Source: Pseudomonas orientalis
Lineage (GTDB): Bacteria; Pseudomonadota; Gammaproteobacteria; Pseudomonadales; Pseudomonadaceae
Reading direction: 5' to 3'
Assembly: GCF_022807995.1 (NCBI RefSeq)
Contig: NZ_CP094351.1
Span: 2,015,001 to 2,079,000, forward strand
Length of the DNA stretch: 64,000 nt
Positions 35,845 through 46,731 of this stretch are shown piece by piece (the first letter of the stretch is position 1; each line of letters starts with the position of its first letter). A program made the position numbers and the translations under genes. The notes beneath the pieces are model-generated. The model was not told where the DNA came from. It did not search any database and saw only the letters and a list, made by a program, of their open reading frames with translations.

Positions 35845-35868
35845 TGTGGGAGGGGGCTTGCCCCCGAT
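35845..35868. repeat. single degenerate REP sequence
   Basis: TGTGGGAGGGGGCTTGCCCC followed by CGAT, a one-arm copy of the REP type seen at 13,409 with one change. No partner arm lies nearby. Confidence 0.75.
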
Positions 35869-35937
35869 GGCGGCCTCTGGGCTGGCCAGTATCTTGGATC
35901 AGACCGAGTACATATCCGTTTCTGCGGTAACGGCTAC

Positions 35938-36039
35938 TTAGGGTTCCGCTTTTACAGCGGCTCACTTTTGAAAAGCGCAAAAGTAAGCAAAACGCTCTTG
36001 CCCCACCACTCGGCACCTCGCCTAGGCTCGGTGTGCCCT
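35938..36039. repeat. left part of intergenic repeat interrupted by IS110
   Basis: Non-coding sequence with strong short hairpins (ACTTTTG / CAAAAGT around 35,967-35,987; CCGC / GCGG before it), ending ...CTCGGTGTGCCCT. I recall very similar sequence between many Pseudomonas genes, continuing ...GTGCCCTCACTCCGG, which is exactly what joining 36039 to 37153 gives. The 35,752-36,039 stretch holds only this and the single REP. Confidence 0.6.
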
Positions 36040-37135
<1,096 letters not shown>

Positions 37136-37152
37136 ATTTCGACACGGTTGCT

Positions 37153-37256
37153 CACTCCGGCCAGCGTGGTTTAACGGGGCGCCTGAGATCAAAAGCAGGT
37201 CAAGATCAAGAGCGGCTCGCTTCGCATCGTGGTTACGGGTGGGCGCGGCTGCTTTG
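37153..37256. repeat. right part of interrupted intergenic repeat
   Basis: CACTCCGGCCAGCGTGGTTT and the AACGGGGCGCCTGAGATC stretch continue the repeat broken at 36,039. A sequence rich in GATCAA/AGATCAAGAGCGGCTCGC then leads directly into a REPIN at 37,257. Non-coding. Confidence 0.5.
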
Positions 37257-37356
37257 TGTAGGAGCGAGCTTGCTCGCGAAAAACTTACAGGCACCGCGTT
37301 CATTCAGAAAGCACGCGTTATCGTTGACGTTTTTCGCGAGCAAGCTCGCTCCTACA
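37257..37356. repeat. REPIN copy 1 (TGTAGGAGCGAGCTTGC type)
   Basis: Perfect 28-bp inverted arms (37257-37284 / 37329-37356) starting TGTAGGAGCGAGCTTGCTCG around a 44-bp centre containing CACCGCGTTCATTCAGAA. Further copies are at 41,122, 47,556 and 54,775. It lies just past the end of the tlpQ-like gene. Confidence 0.9.
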
Positions 37357-37392
37357 GGCGGCGATGGCCCCTCCCACATTGGACCCGCGTCG

Positions 37393-39540
37393 TTACACCC
37401 GGAACTGATCCATCAACCCCTGCTGCTGATTCGCCAGGTTGTTCAACGCCCGGCTCACGCGCGCCGATTCATTGGCCTGTTCCGACAGCGACTCGGTGAC
37501 GTCGCGAATCGTCGCCACGTTGTTGTTGATCTCCTCGGCCACGGCGCTTTGCTCTTCGGCGGCGCTGGCGATTTGCAGGTTCATGTCGCTGATCACGGTG
37601 ACGGCATCACCGATCTGGCGCAGTGCGGTGACCGCCTGGCCGACCTGCTCGACGCTGCCTTGGGCCTGGCGATAGCTGTTGCCCATGGCTCCGACGACTT
37701 CCTGGGTGCCGCTTTGCAATTGCTCGATCACCACGCGGGTTTCTTCCACCGACTCCTGCGTGCGCCGTGCCAGGTTGCGCACTTCGTCGGCCACCACGGC
37801 AAAACCCCGACCGGCCTCACCGGCGCGGGCGGCCTCGATGGCGGCATTGAGCGCCAGCAGGTTGGTCTGCTCGGCGATGCCACGAATCACTTCCAGCACC
37901 GAGCCGATTTTTTCGCTGTTGCCGGCCAGGCCTTCAACCTGGGCCATGGCAGTGCTCATGTCAGCGGCCAGCAGGCCGATATTGCTGGTGGTCTGATCAA
38001 TCACGGTCAGGCCATCGCGGGTGGACTGGTCGGCATCGCGGGCCGCTTGCGCAGCCTGGGCTGCGCTGCGGGCGACATCCTGGGCGGTGGCGCTCATTTC
38101 GTGGGAGGCCGTGGCCACCTGGTCAACCTGGCGATACTGCTGCTCCATGCCGGCGCTGGTTTCGCTGGCGATCGCGGCGGATTGGTCAGCGGTGCCACGG
38201 GCGTCCTGCACCGAGCGTTTGACCTCGGCGATGATCGGCTGCAACTTGTCGAGGAAACGGTTGAACCAACCGGCCAGTTGGCCGAGTTCGTCCTGTTTGT
38301 CGTAGGCCAGGCGCCGGGTCAGGTCGCCTTCACCGCTGGCAATGTCCTGGAGCATATGCGCCACGCCCAGGATCGGCCGGGTCACGCTGCGCGCCATCAG
38401 CCACACCAGGATCAAACCGACCACCGCGGCCAGCAGGCCCAAGCCGAGTTCGAGCAGGGTGCCCTGGGTATTGTCGGCATCCAACTGGGCCTTGAGTGCC
38501 TCGGCCGGCGCCACCAGGACTTTTTTCGGCACGTCCAGCAGCACGCCCCATGGCTTGCCGCCCGGAATCGGCGCAAAGGGCGCCAGCACTTTGAGTTGGT
38601 GATCGGTACGCAGGCTGCGGATCTCGGTACCGCTCGCCAGGGCAGTGATCAGCTGTGCACCGCTGGCGGGGTCGACCTGGTCCAGGCGCTGGCTGAGCTT
38701 GCTGGCGTCCGGGCTGTAGCCGGCGAGCAAGCCGGTGGGGCTGAGGATGCTGACTTGGGTCTGGCCGTCGTAGAGCTTCTGGCTGGCCTGTTGGCTCACG
38801 GCCTGCAAGCTGTTGAGGTTGATGTCCACGGATAACGAGGCAATGACCTTGCCGTTGGCCATCAGCGGGAAGACGATACTGGTCATCAGCACGTTCTGCC
38901 CGTCGATCACATAAAAGTAAGGCTCGATCACGCAGGGCTTGAGCGTGGTGCGCGGACAGGTGAACCAGGCGTTGGCTTGTTCGCCGCTGGGGCCGACGGA
39001 CGCGTCGGTCATGTCGCTTTCGGGCAGCGCCATGGACGTGATGTTGCCGGGTGTCGGCTGCGACCAGTACAGGGCGAAGCGGCCTTTGTCGTTACTGCCC
39101 AGCTCCGCCTGGTTGGCGAACAGCTCATCCTTGCCATCCAGCGCATTGGCTTCGAACACCAGGGACAAACCCAGCAGGTCGGGGTTGGCCTGGAGCGCGG
39201 CGCGCACTTGGCGGGTCAGGTCTTCGCGGGTGTCGAAGGCATCCAGAAAGCGTTTTTCCGCCTGCTCGCGCAAAAACAGCACCTGGCGCGAAAACCCGTG
39301 TCCGTACTGGTAGGCATCCATGAACTGCCGACGGATGCCCAGCGCCTGCACTTCACCTTGAGCCTCGATGCGCGCCTGAGCGGCTTCATCAAGCATCTGC
39401 ATGCTCGACGCTTTGACCTGTTCGGAACTCTGCGCCATGCGATACAGCGACAGACCCACCAGCAGGGTCACGATTCCCAGCAGGCACAGGCCCGCGAGCA
39501 GGGTGATTTTCCATTGAATGGAGAGCTGTCTGAGCGACAT
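37393..39540 (-). CDS. TlpQ-like methyl-accepting chemotaxis protein (dCache)
   Basis: 715-aa inner-membrane chemoreceptor. TM1 is at about 12-34, a periplasmic double Cache sensor at about 35-365 ([34 protein letters not shown]), then TM2, HAMP ([20 protein letters not shown]) and a signalling hairpin tip ([19 protein letters not shown]). ATG at 39540 has AAGGA 8 nt upstream and gives nearly the same length as P. aeruginosa TlpQ (714 aa), a polyamine/histamine receptor beside bqsRS. The neighbouring transporter and CtpM-like receptor support orthology; ligand is inferred. Confidence 0.88.
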   Translation of the reverse strand: MSLRQLSIQWKITLLAGLCLLGIVTLLVGLSLYRMAQSSEQVKASSMQMLDEAAQARIEAQGEVQALGIRRQFMDAYQYGHGFSRQVLFLREQAEKRFLDAFDTREDLTRQVRAALQANPDLLGLSLVFEANALDGKDELFANQAELGSNDKGRFALYWSQPTPGNITSMALPESDMTDASVGPSGEQANAWFTCPRTTLKPCVIEPYFYVIDGQNVLMTSIVFPLMANGKVIASLSVDINLNSLQAVSQQASQKLYDGQTQVSILSPTGLLAGYSPDASKLSQRLDQVDPASGAQLITALASGTEIRSLRTDHQLKVLAPFAPIPGGKPWGVLLDVPKKVLVAPAEALKAQLDADNTQGTLLELGLGLLAAVVGLILVWLMARSVTRPILGVAHMLQDIASGEGDLTRRLAYDKQDELGQLAGWFNRFLDKLQPIIAEVKRSVQDARGTADQSAAIASETSAGMEQQYRQVDQVATASHEMSATAQDVARSAAQAAQAARDADQSTRDGLTVIDQTTSNIGLLAADMSTAMAQVEGLAGNSEKIGSVLEVIRGIAEQTNLLALNAAIEAARAGEAGRGFAVVADEVRNLARRTQESVEETRVVIEQLQSGTQEVVGAMGNSYRQAQGSVEQVGQAVTALRQIGDAVTVISDMNLQIASAAEEQSAVAEEINNNVATIRDVTESLSEQANESARVSRALNNLANQQQGLMDQFRV

Positions 39541-39778
39541 CGGGACATCCTTACCTGAATACACATAGAAAAACCGTTATCGGCTGCGCGCGCTTTTTCT
39601 TTATTCAAACAGTCAATTTAAACCTGTCCGGGGTCACAGTTTTTTGACATGGCCGGCTGGCTGCTGCACAGTGCGCGCCCTCTAATAAGACCTCTTTGAG
39701 CCCGTACGCCGGCAGCACCTTCAATGGCCGCTGAGGCGCGGGCATGCCTGTCTTTTATGTTTCTGTCTTGAGGTAACC

Positions 39779-41101
39779 ATGATTAACGCTGTTATCGCCG
39801 CGGTCGGTACCATGCTGGTGCTCAGCCTGTCCCGTGTGCATGTGGTCATCGCCATCATCGTTGGCGCCCTGGTGGGCGGCTTGACCGGGGGGCTGGGGAT
39901 CGACGCCACGCTCAAAGCGTTTAACAGCGGTTTGGGTGGCGGTGCGACCGTGGCGTTGTCCTACGCGTTGCTCGGCGCTTTCGCTGTGGCGATTGCCAAG
40001 TCCGGCCTGGCCCATGCCCTGGCGGACAAAGCGCTGTTGCTGGTCGATCGCCAGGAAGCCAGCGGCCGCAACCATGTCAAATGGCTGTTGATCGGCCTGC
40101 TGTGGGCGGTGGCGATCGCTTCGCAGAACATCCTGCCCATCCACATCGCGTTTATCCCGCTGCTGGTGCCGCCTCTGTTGTATGTGCTGACCAAGCTGCA
40201 ATTGGATCGCCGCCTGATCGCTTGCGTCATGACGTTCGGCTTGATCACGCCTTACATGTTCCTGCCGGTGGGCTTTGGCAATATCTTCCTCAACCAGATC
40301 CTGCTGGCCAACGTGGCCAAGAGCGGCGTGGACATCAGCCAGGTCAACGTGACCCACGCCATGAGCCTGCCCGCGCTGGGCATGGTGGTCGGGCTGCTGG
40401 TGGCGGTGTTTATCAGCTATCGCAAAAAACGCGTGTATGACCTGGAGAAAATCGAACGGGTCGAGCAGGTGGCGGTGCAGTACAACCCGTTGACCCTGCT
40501 GGTGGCCGGCCTGGCGATTGCCTCGGCGTTCATTATTCAACTGTGGCTGGACTCGATGATCATCGGTGCGCTGGCCGGGTTCCTGATTTTCTCGGTGTCG
40601 GGCATCGTGCGCTGGCGCGACACCGATGATCTGTTCACCGAAGGCATGAAGATGATGGCGATGATCGGCTTCATCATGATCGCCTCGTCGGGCTTTGCCG
40701 AAGTGCTCAAAGCCACCGGTGATGTGCGCTCACTGGTGGAAACCTCGGCGGCGTTCATCGGCCATAGCCGTGGAGTAGGGGCGCTGTTGATGCTGCTGGT
40801 AGGGCTGTTGGTGACCATGGGCATCGGTTCGTCGTTTTCCACGGTGCCGATCCTGGCCGCGATTTTTGTGCCGTTGTGTGTGCAACTGGGTTTCAGCCCG
40901 GTGGCGATCGTATGCATCGTCGGCACCGCCGGGGCGTTGGGCGACGCCGGTTCACCGGCCTCCGATTCCACCCTCGGCCCGACCTCCGGCCTGAATATCG
41001 ACGGCCAGCATCATCATATCTGGGACACCGTGGTGCCGACCTTCCTGCACTACAACCTGCCGTTGCTGGCGTTTGGCTGGCTGGCGGCGATGACGCTCTG
41101 A
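39779..41101 (+). CDS. Na+/H+ antiporter-family transporter (PA2653-like)
   Basis: 440-aa inner-membrane carrier with about 11-12 helices, of the YuiF/GntP-like ion transporter superfamily. LSYALLGAFAVAIAKSGLA, QNILPIHIAFIPLLVPPL and the C-terminal GTAGALGDAGSPASDSTLGP are the conserved re-entrant-type segments. It lies between two chemoreceptors, as PA2653 does between tlpQ and ctpM, so the substrate may be a compound sensed by one of them (amino acid, amine or organic acid). The 238 bp upstream contain no defined promoter. Confidence 0.82.
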   Translation: MINAVIAAVGTMLVLSLSRVHVVIAIIVGALVGGLTGGLGIDATLKAFNSGLGGGATVALSYALLGAFAVAIAKSGLAHALADKALLLVDRQEASGRNHVKWLLIGLLWAVAIASQNILPIHIAFIPLLVPPLLYVLTKLQLDRRLIACVMTFGLITPYMFLPVGFGNIFLNQILLANVAKSGVDISQVNVTHAMSLPALGMVVGLLVAVFISYRKKRVYDLEKIERVEQVAVQYNPLTLLVAGLAIASAFIIQLWLDSMIIGALAGFLIFSVSGIVRWRDTDDLFTEGMKMMAMIGFIMIASSGFAEVLKATGDVRSLVETSAAFIGHSRGVGALLMLLVGLLVTMGIGSSFSTVPILAAIFVPLCVQLGFSPVAIVCIVGTAGALGDAGSPASDSTLGPTSGLNIDGQHHHIWDTVVPTFLHYNLPLLAFGWLAAMTL

Positions 41102-41121
41102 CATCAGCTCCCTCACCTCAC

Positions 41122-41221
41122 TGTAGGAGCGAGCTTGCTCGCGAAAAACGCCCAGTTAACGCGTTCATCCAGAATGCACGCGTTTTCGTTGGCGACCTTC
41201 GCGAGCAAGCTCGCTCCTACA
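41122..41221. repeat. REPIN copy 2
   Basis: 100-bp element of the TGTAGGAGCGAGCTTGCTCG family. The left arm is 41122-41149. The right arm ends at 41221 with changes near its inner side (GACCTTCGCGAGC). It sits between the transporter and the CtpM-like gene. Confidence 0.88.
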
Positions 41222-41278
41222 GAAATGACGCATTTGGCCGCTAACCTCTCAAGTCGCCCCTAATAAGAGAGAAAAGCC

Positions 41279-42958
41279 ATGCGTCTGAGCCTCAAGGCCA
41301 AAGTCCTGACCCTTGCCGTCGTGCCGGTGTTGCTGTTCGCTCTGGTCATCAGCCTGACCACCGTGTGGATGCTGCAGGGCCAGGCGCGCAACGAAGTGGA
41401 TGAAACCCGCCAGCGCCTGCTCAACGACGCCAAGGCCACCCTGCGAGGTTATGTCGAGGTGGCCATGACCACCATCAAGCCGCTCTACGACGCCGCTGCC
41501 CCCGGCGATACGGCGCCGCGCTCGCAGGTGGTCAAGTTGCTGTCCAACACCAGCTACGGCAAGGACGGCTACTTCTTCGGCTACGACTCCGAGACCATCC
41601 GCCTGTTCAAGGGCAACAGCCCGGACGGCGTGGGCAAGAGCTTCAAGGACAACCGCGATCCCAACGGCGTCTACGTCAACCGCGACCTGGTCAAGGTCGG
41701 CAAGGACGGCAGCCACTACCTGCAATACAGCTCGACCCAGCCCGGCCAGACCGAGCTGGTGCCCAAGCTCGGCTACACCGAATACCTGCCCAAGTGGGAC
41801 ATGGTCATCGGTACCTCGGTCAACCTGGATGGCATCGAAGCCCAGGTCGCGGTGGTCGAGGCCAAGGTCCACGAGCGCATGGAGGGCGTGCTGTTGAGCA
41901 TTCTTGGCCTGGCCGCCGTGGTATTGCTGGTGATTGCGGCCGTCGGCGTGCTGGTGGCCAACACCATCCTGCGCCCACTGAGCCTGATGAAGGCCAACCT
42001 GGACGATATCGCTGCGGGCGAGGGTGACCTGACACGCCGGCTGGCCATTACCAGCCAGGATGAACTCGGCGACCTGGCCGGCGCGTTCAACCGCTTTGTC
42101 GACAAGATTCACGGGCTGGTGCGCCAGATCACCGAAATGACCGCGCAACTCACCGGCCTGGTGAGCCAGGTGTCCGAGCAAGCCCAGCGGTCGGAAACCG
42201 CCATGGAACGCCAGCGTCACGAAACCGACCAGGTCGCCACCGCGATCAATCAGATGTCATCCGCCGCCCATGAAGTGGCGCGCAGTGCCCAGGGCGCTGC
42301 CGTTGCCGCGCAGCAGACCGATGCCGAGGGCCAGGCCGCCAAGCGGGTGGTGGATGGCAGCATCGCGCAGATCCATGCGCTGGTGAACGATATCCGCAGC
42401 AGCGGGGTGTCCCTCGACAGCCTGCAACAGGACGTGTCATCGATTGTCAGCGTGCTCGGCGTGATCCGCTCGATTGCCGAGCAGACCAACCTGCTGGCGC
42501 TCAACGCGGCGATTGAAGCTGCCCGAGCCGGGGAGGCCGGGCGGGGCTTTGCGGTGGTTGCCGATGAGGTGCGGGCGTTGGCCAGCCGCACCCAGACCAG
42601 CACCCAGGAAATCCAGGGCATGATCGACCGCCTGCAAAAAGGCACCGAAGCTGCGGTGGACGCCATGCGCCGCTCCAGCGATGCCGGTGACGGTACGTCG
42701 GCCCAGGCCAACCAGGCCGGGGCATCGCTGGACACCATGGCCCAGTTGATCGGCACCATCAACTCGATGAACGCGCAAATCGCCAGCGCCGCCGAAGAGC
42801 AAACCGCCGTGGCTGAAGAGATCAACCGCAGCGTCCACCAGATAGCCGTGGCGGTGGACAGCGTGGCCGATGAAACCCAGCGTGGCGCCCAGACGTCCCG
42901 CAGCCTGGCGGATCTGGGTCAGCGCCTGGGGCAATTGGTGGGTCAGTTCAGGATTTGA
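41279..42958 (+). CDS. CtpM-like methyl-accepting chemotaxis protein (sCache)
   Basis: 559-aa chemoreceptor. TM1 is at about 9-31 and a single Cache domain at about 35-195 ([38 protein letters not shown]), then TM2 at about 208-230, HAMP, and the conserved tip [19 protein letters not shown]. Position after the PA2653-like transporter matches P. aeruginosa ctpM (PA2652), a malate receptor. Malate or another organic acid is therefore the most likely ligand. Good ribosome site GAGAG before the ATG. Confidence 0.88.
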   Translation: MRLSLKAKVLTLAVVPVLLFALVISLTTVWMLQGQARNEVDETRQRLLNDAKATLRGYVEVAMTTIKPLYDAAAPGDTAPRSQVVKLLSNTSYGKDGYFFGYDSETIRLFKGNSPDGVGKSFKDNRDPNGVYVNRDLVKVGKDGSHYLQYSSTQPGQTELVPKLGYTEYLPKWDMVIGTSVNLDGIEAQVAVVEAKVHERMEGVLLSILGLAAVVLLVIAAVGVLVANTILRPLSLMKANLDDIAAGEGDLTRRLAITSQDELGDLAGAFNRFVDKIHGLVRQITEMTAQLTGLVSQVSEQAQRSETAMERQRHETDQVATAINQMSSAAHEVARSAQGAAVAAQQTDAEGQAAKRVVDGSIAQIHALVNDIRSSGVSLDSLQQDVSSIVSVLGVIRSIAEQTNLLALNAAIEAARAGEAGRGFAVVADEVRALASRTQTSTQEIQGMIDRLQKGTEAAVDAMRRSSDAGDGTSAQANQAGASLDTMAQLIGTINSMNAQIASAAEEQTAVAEEINRSVHQIAVAVDSVADETQRGAQTSRSLADLGQRLGQLVGQFRI

Positions 42959-42962
42959 TCGT

Positions 42963-44276
42963 TCATAGATCGCGCATCAGCAAGCCAAAATCCAGCCCCA
43001 TCTCGGCCGGCAAGGGCACATACACCGTGTGCCCATCCCCCGGCGCTACCTCGATGGCTTCGCCCTTGACGTTATGCAACGAGGTCAGGTCAAAGTGGAA
43101 ATTGCCGGCCGGCGTCATCAATTCCAGGTGATTACCCACGGCGAAGCGATTCTTCACCTTGACCTCGGCCAACTCGCCCCGGCGTTCGCCGGTGAGTTCA
43201 CCGACAAACTGCTGGCGCTCGGAGACGGAGCTGCCGTGCTGGTAGTTCTGGTATTCATCGTGCACATGGCGGCGCAGGAAGCCTTCGGTGTAGCCGCGTT
43301 GAGCCAGGGATTCGAGGTCGCTCATCAAGCGGCGGTCAAAAGCGCGACCGGCGACAGCATCATCGATTGCCCGGCGATACACCTGAGTGGTGCGCGCGCA
43401 ATAGAAGTGCGACTTGGTGCGGCCCTCAATCTTCAGCGAGTGCACGCCCATGTGGGCCAGGCGCTCCACATGCTGCACGGCGCGCAGGTCCTTGGCGTTC
43501 ATGATGTAGGTGCCGTGCTCGTCTTCGAACGCGGGCATCTGCTCATCGGGGCGATTGGCTTCCTGCAGCAGGAATACCTGGTCGGTGGGCGTGCCGATGC
43601 CCAGCGTCGGCTCATAGGCCTGGACGATCTCGCCCGTGGCATTTTCCACCGCCGCGCTGGCCTGGTACTTCCAGCGGCATGCATTGGTGCAACTGCCCTG
43701 GTTGGCGTCGCGCCTGTTCATATAGCCTGACAGCAGGCAACGCCCGGAATAGGCCATGCACAGGGCGCCATGCACAAACACCTCAAGCTCCATGGCCGGC
43801 ACCTGCTGGCCAATTTCGCCGATTTCTTCCAGAGACAATTCCCGGGACAGGATCACCCGGCGGATGCCTTGCTGCTGCCAGAATTCCACACTGGCCCAGT
43901 TGACGGTGTTGGCCTGCACCGACAAGTGAATCGGCATCTGCGGAAAATGCCGGCGCACCAGCATGATCAGCCCTGGGTCAGACATGATCAGCGCATCCGG
44001 GCCCATGGCGACCACTGGCGCGAGGTCCTTGAGGAAGGTCTTCAACTTGGCGTTGTGCGGCGCGATGTTCACCACCACATAGAAACGCTTGCCCTGTACA
44101 TGGGCTTCCTGGATCCCGAGGGCCAGGTTGGCGTGATCGAATTCATTGTTGCGCACGCGCAGGCTGTAGCGCGGCTGGCCGGCGTACACCGCATCGGCGC
44201 CATAGGCGAAGGCGTAACGCATGTTCTTCAAGGTGCCGGCGGGAGCGAGCAGTTCGGGGGCGATCATCGGGGGCAT
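42963..44276 (-). CDS. trhP: TrhP (YegQ) tRNA U34 hydroxylation protein
   Basis: Peptidase U32-family protein of 437 aa needed for prephenate-dependent 5-hydroxyuridine formation at tRNA position 34. It follows E. coli YegQ almost continuously: PELLAPAGTLKNMRYAFAYG, LSVQANTVNWASVEFW, FVHGALCMAYSGRCLLSGYM, SCTNACRWKY (Fe-S type cysteines), GTYIMNAKDLRA and LKIEGRTKSHFYCART. The start is uncertain among ATGs at 44276 and 44267; the longer frame from 44330 adds a non-conserved leader. Downstream end is 5 bp from the convergent ctpM-like gene. Confidence 0.92.
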   Translation of the reverse strand: MPPMIAPELLAPAGTLKNMRYAFAYGADAVYAGQPRYSLRVRNNEFDHANLALGIQEAHVQGKRFYVVVNIAPHNAKLKTFLKDLAPVVAMGPDALIMSDPGLIMLVRRHFPQMPIHLSVQANTVNWASVEFWQQQGIRRVILSRELSLEEIGEIGQQVPAMELEVFVHGALCMAYSGRCLLSGYMNRRDANQGSCTNACRWKYQASAAVENATGEIVQAYEPTLGIGTPTDQVFLLQEANRPDEQMPAFEDEHGTYIMNAKDLRAVQHVERLAHMGVHSLKIEGRTKSHFYCARTTQVYRRAIDDAVAGRAFDRRLMSDLESLAQRGYTEGFLRRHVHDEYQNYQHGSSVSERQQFVGELTGERRGELAEVKVKNRFAVGNHLELMTPAGNFHFDLTSLHNVKGEAIEVAPGDGHTVYVPLPAEMGLDFGLLMRDL

Positions 44277-44344
44277 GGTGTGTGAGCCGCAAAAAGCCGC
44301 GAGGGTAGTGCAGGGCAGGGCGTGGTTCATTGATCCACGTCTAG

Positions 44345-44437
44345 ATAAGCCGATCTATGCTTGTTCGATAAACCAGGGCACTCCCAGGTTTCGCCGCGGA
44401 CTAAGCATCAGGGCCGACACCGGCCCTGTGCTTTTTT
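44345..44437 (+). ncRNA. possible small RNA ending in a strong terminator
   Basis: A plus-strand intrinsic terminator at 44410-44437 lies immediately upstream of a gene start and downstream of no plus-strand gene. The roughly 65 nt before it are non-coding and contain a small hairpin (CCAGGG...CCC). This is best explained as a short transcript starting near 44,340-44,360, or as an attenuator for the following gene. No known family recognised. Confidence 0.35.
44410..44437 (+). terminator. intrinsic terminator
   Basis: AGGGCCG (44410-44416), ACAC loop, CGGCCCT (44421-44427), then GTGC and six T residues, 15 bp before the AI-2E family gene ATG. Confidence 0.85.
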
Positions 44438-44451
44438 GACATGGATCGGAC

Positions 44452-45519
44452 ATGAATCAAACCAACCTGCAATTCAAGACCCTGCTGTTACTGCTCGCCC
44501 TGGTCACCGTCGCCTTTATCTGGATATTGCTGCCGTTCTACGGCGCGGTGTTCTGGGCGGTGATCCTGGGCATCATCTTCGCGCCCATGCAGCGCCGCCT
44601 TCAGCAGCGCTTTGGCTGGAACCGCAACCTGACCTCCCTGACCACCTTGATGGTATGCCTGGTGATCGCGATTTTGCCGGTGATCATTACCAGCGCCTTA
44701 CTGGTGCAAGAGGGCGCCACGCTTTATAAAAACATCGAAAGCGGCAAGTTGGACGTGGCCGGATACATCGAGCAGTTCAAGCATTTTCTGCCGCCATATT
44801 TCCAGCACCTGCTCGACCGCTTCGGCATGGGCAATCTGGAAGGCTTGCGGGAAAAGGTGGTCAAAGGCGCAATGCAGGGCAGCCAGTTCTTCGCCTCCCA
44901 GGCGTTCAGCTTCGGCCAGGGCACGTTTGATTTCCTGGTGAGCTTCTTCATCATGCTGTACCTGCTGTTTTTCCTGCTGCGCGACGGCCCGGACCTGGTA
45001 CGCAAGGTGCGCACGGCGGTGCCATTGGCCGAGCCGCAAAAGCGTCGCCTGCAACTCAAGTTCAACCGGGTGGTGCGGGCCACGGTCAAGGGCAATGTGC
45101 TGGTGGCTGTCACCCAGGGTGCGCTGGGGGGCTTGATCTTCTGGTTCCTGGATATTCCCAGCGCGCTGCTCTGGGCGGTATTGATGGCGTTTCTGTCGCT
45201 GCTGCCTGCGGTGGGCGCCGGGATTGTATGGGGGCCGGTGGCCGCTTACTTCCTGTTGAGCGGTTCGATCTGGCAGGGCGTGGTACTGGCGCTGTTCGGC
45301 GTGTTCGTGATCGGCCTGGTGGACAATGTGCTGCGCCCGATCCTGGTGGGCAAGGACACCAAGATGCCGGATTACCTGATCCTGATCTCGACCCTGGGCG
45401 GGCTGTCGGTGTTTGGCCTCAATGGCTTCGTGATCGGGCCGCTGGTTGCGGCGCTGTTCATGTCCTGCTGGGCGTTGTTTGTCGAAACCAAGCCGCGCGT
45501 CAAGCTGCCGTTGCCCTAG
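44452..45519 (+). CDS. AI-2E family transporter
   Basis: 355-aa inner-membrane protein of the PerM/YdiK/TqsA superfamily with about eight helices. TLLLLLALVTVAFIWILLPF opens the protein. A soluble loop (about 85-150, including YIEQFKHFLPPYFQHLLDRF) follows helix 3, and LLPAVGAGIVWGPVAAYFLL and GKDTKMPDYLILISTLGGLSVFG are typical family segments. Members export small molecules or act in Na+/H+ exchange; function here is unknown. It overlaps the stop of a small convergent gene by 4 bp. Confidence 0.88.
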   Translation: MNQTNLQFKTLLLLLALVTVAFIWILLPFYGAVFWAVILGIIFAPMQRRLQQRFGWNRNLTSLTTLMVCLVIAILPVIITSALLVQEGATLYKNIESGKLDVAGYIEQFKHFLPPYFQHLLDRFGMGNLEGLREKVVKGAMQGSQFFASQAFSFGQGTFDFLVSFFIMLYLLFFLLRDGPDLVRKVRTAVPLAEPQKRRLQLKFNRVVRATVKGNVLVAVTQGALGGLIFWFLDIPSALLWAVLMAFLSLLPAVGAGIVWGPVAAYFLLSGSIWQGVVLALFGVFVIGLVDNVLRPILVGKDTKMPDYLILISTLGGLSVFGLNGFVIGPLVAALFMSCWALFVETKPRVKLPLP

Positions 45520-45698
45520 GCTTCAAGCCTGTAGCGGGCTGCCAGTTGGCGTTGCATCTGGGCGTCGGATAACGAGGTGAGCGGGCCGCTGATGGGCTCG
45601 CCATCGCTTACCACGTACCAGCAGGCGAGCAGGCCCCGCTTGCGAAGAGGGGCGGGAACGGCGCTGCCGATGACGGACATGATCTGAACAGTGGGCAT
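45516..45698 (-). CDS. small conserved-looking protein, 60 aa
   Basis: 60-residue protein starting MPTVQIMSVIGSAVPAP, with GGAGG 6 nt before the ATG at 45698. It contains WYVVSDGEPISGP and a C-terminal helix (SLSDAQMQRQLAARY). The strong ribosome site and codon bias support it. Function unknown. It is convergent with, and overlaps, the AI-2E family gene end by 4 bp. Confidence 0.65.
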   Translation of the reverse strand: MPTVQIMSVIGSAVPAPLRKRGLLACWYVVSDGEPISGPLTSLSDAQMQRQLAARYRLEA

Positions 45699-45789
45699 AA
45701 GGACCTCCAAACGTTATGGAGGTCACCTTACGGTGCGGCGGCGCCGAGGAAAAATCACCTGGCTCGATAGTCGACATCAATGCCAGGCG

Positions 45790-45984
45790 TCAATCCACCA
45801 CCTGATCGAGCATGTGCACCACTTCCTGTTCGCTGAGCAGGCCTTTGCGCACCAGGTTTTCTGCCAGCAATGCCAGGAACTTTGCGCTGCGGTGGCCTTC
45901 CAGGTGCTTGAGTTCGGTCAGGGCGCTGTAGACCTTGCTGGATGTACAGAGGCCAGCGGTGCGGTGCGGGTTTTGCGTGGGCAT
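45790..45984 (-). CDS. small hypothetical protein, 64 aa
   Basis: 64-residue, mainly helical protein (VYSALTELKHLEGHRSAKFL, then NLVRKGLLSEQEVVHMLDQVV) with AAGGA 9 nt before the ATG. No known motif; the second helix pair resembles short two-helix regulators but this is only an impression. It probably shares a promoter direction with the 60-aa gene 91 bp downstream. Confidence 0.6.
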   Translation of the reverse strand: MPTQNPHRTAGLCTSSKVYSALTELKHLEGHRSAKFLALLAENLVRKGLLSEQEVVHMLDQVVD

Positions 45985-46165
45985 GGTCCATCGTCCTTAA
46001 TTGTTATTGAGTGGACAGAATCGATAGTGAGATGGCTTGGTGACACAAACATGACAGCGTTCCTGTTGGTCGATCAAGAGGCTATCCCAACCTGATGATG
46101 TGGGATCGGCGCCCAGGCATTGTCCTCACAACGACCTTGGCGAGATAAATCCAGACTTTGCGGGC

Positions 46166-46194
46166 AAAAAAAGGCCCCGCGTGTGGGCGAGGCC
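46166..46194 (-). terminator. intrinsic terminator after Pro/Tyr-rich protein gene
   Basis: Minus-strand stem GGCCTCGC / GCGGGGCC (8 bp with one G-U pair, 6-nt loop) followed by seven T residues, 21 bp past the stop. Confidence 0.85.
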
Positions 46195-46215
46195 TGTTTG
46201 CGCACCGATAGACGG

Positions 46216-46569
46216 TTACCAGCCGTGGCGGTAGTAGCCATGGGGCGGGCCATAGTAGCCATAGCCGCGTGGCGGGCCGTAATAGACCGGCGCCGGACGG
46301 TAGTAAACCTGTTGCTGCACATACACCGGTGGTGGCGGTGCGTAGTACACCGGTGGCGGAGCGGCATACACCGGCTGCGGCTGCACGTACACCGGCTGCT
46401 GTACATAGACCTCACGAGGCTGGCTGGCAACCACGGAGCCGACGACGGCCGCACCGACAAGCGCACCCAACACGGCCGGGCCGCCCCACCCACCACCGTG
46501 AGCGGAAGCTTGGCCTGCCATAGCGAGTGCGCCAATAAGCAAGGCAATCCTGGGGAGTTTACGCATCAT
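46216..46569 (-). CDS. Pro/Tyr/Gln-rich exported protein
   Basis: 117-aa envelope protein. The ATG at 46569 has GAGGA 6 nt upstream; earlier ATGs lie in or before that ribosome site. A signal peptide ends near QASA-HGGG, a glycine-rich membrane-like helix follows (AVLGALVGAAVVGSVVA), then about 60 residues of low-complexity PVY repeats (PVYVQ, PVYAAPPPVYYAPPPP) and a Gly/Tyr tail. Proteins like this are common in Pseudomonas envelopes; role unknown. Confidence 0.75.
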   Translation of the reverse strand: MMRKLPRIALLIGALAMAGQASAHGGGWGGPAVLGALVGAAVVGSVVASQPREVYVQQPVYVQPQPVYAAPPPVYYAPPPPVYVQQQVYYRPAPVYYGPPRGYGYYGPPHGYYRHGW

Positions 46570-46731
46570 GGTCATTCCTCGGTTAGCCCCTGCGCTTGTG
46601 GTCTGCAATCAATAGACTCAAGGATTGTCGCGGGGATACTTTTAAGACAACGTATTTCTGAAAAACAGCACAGCCGCTAGGTAAAGGTTGTGTAAGGTCT
46701 GTACCGATTCGCTTACTTCAAGGAGCTACCC

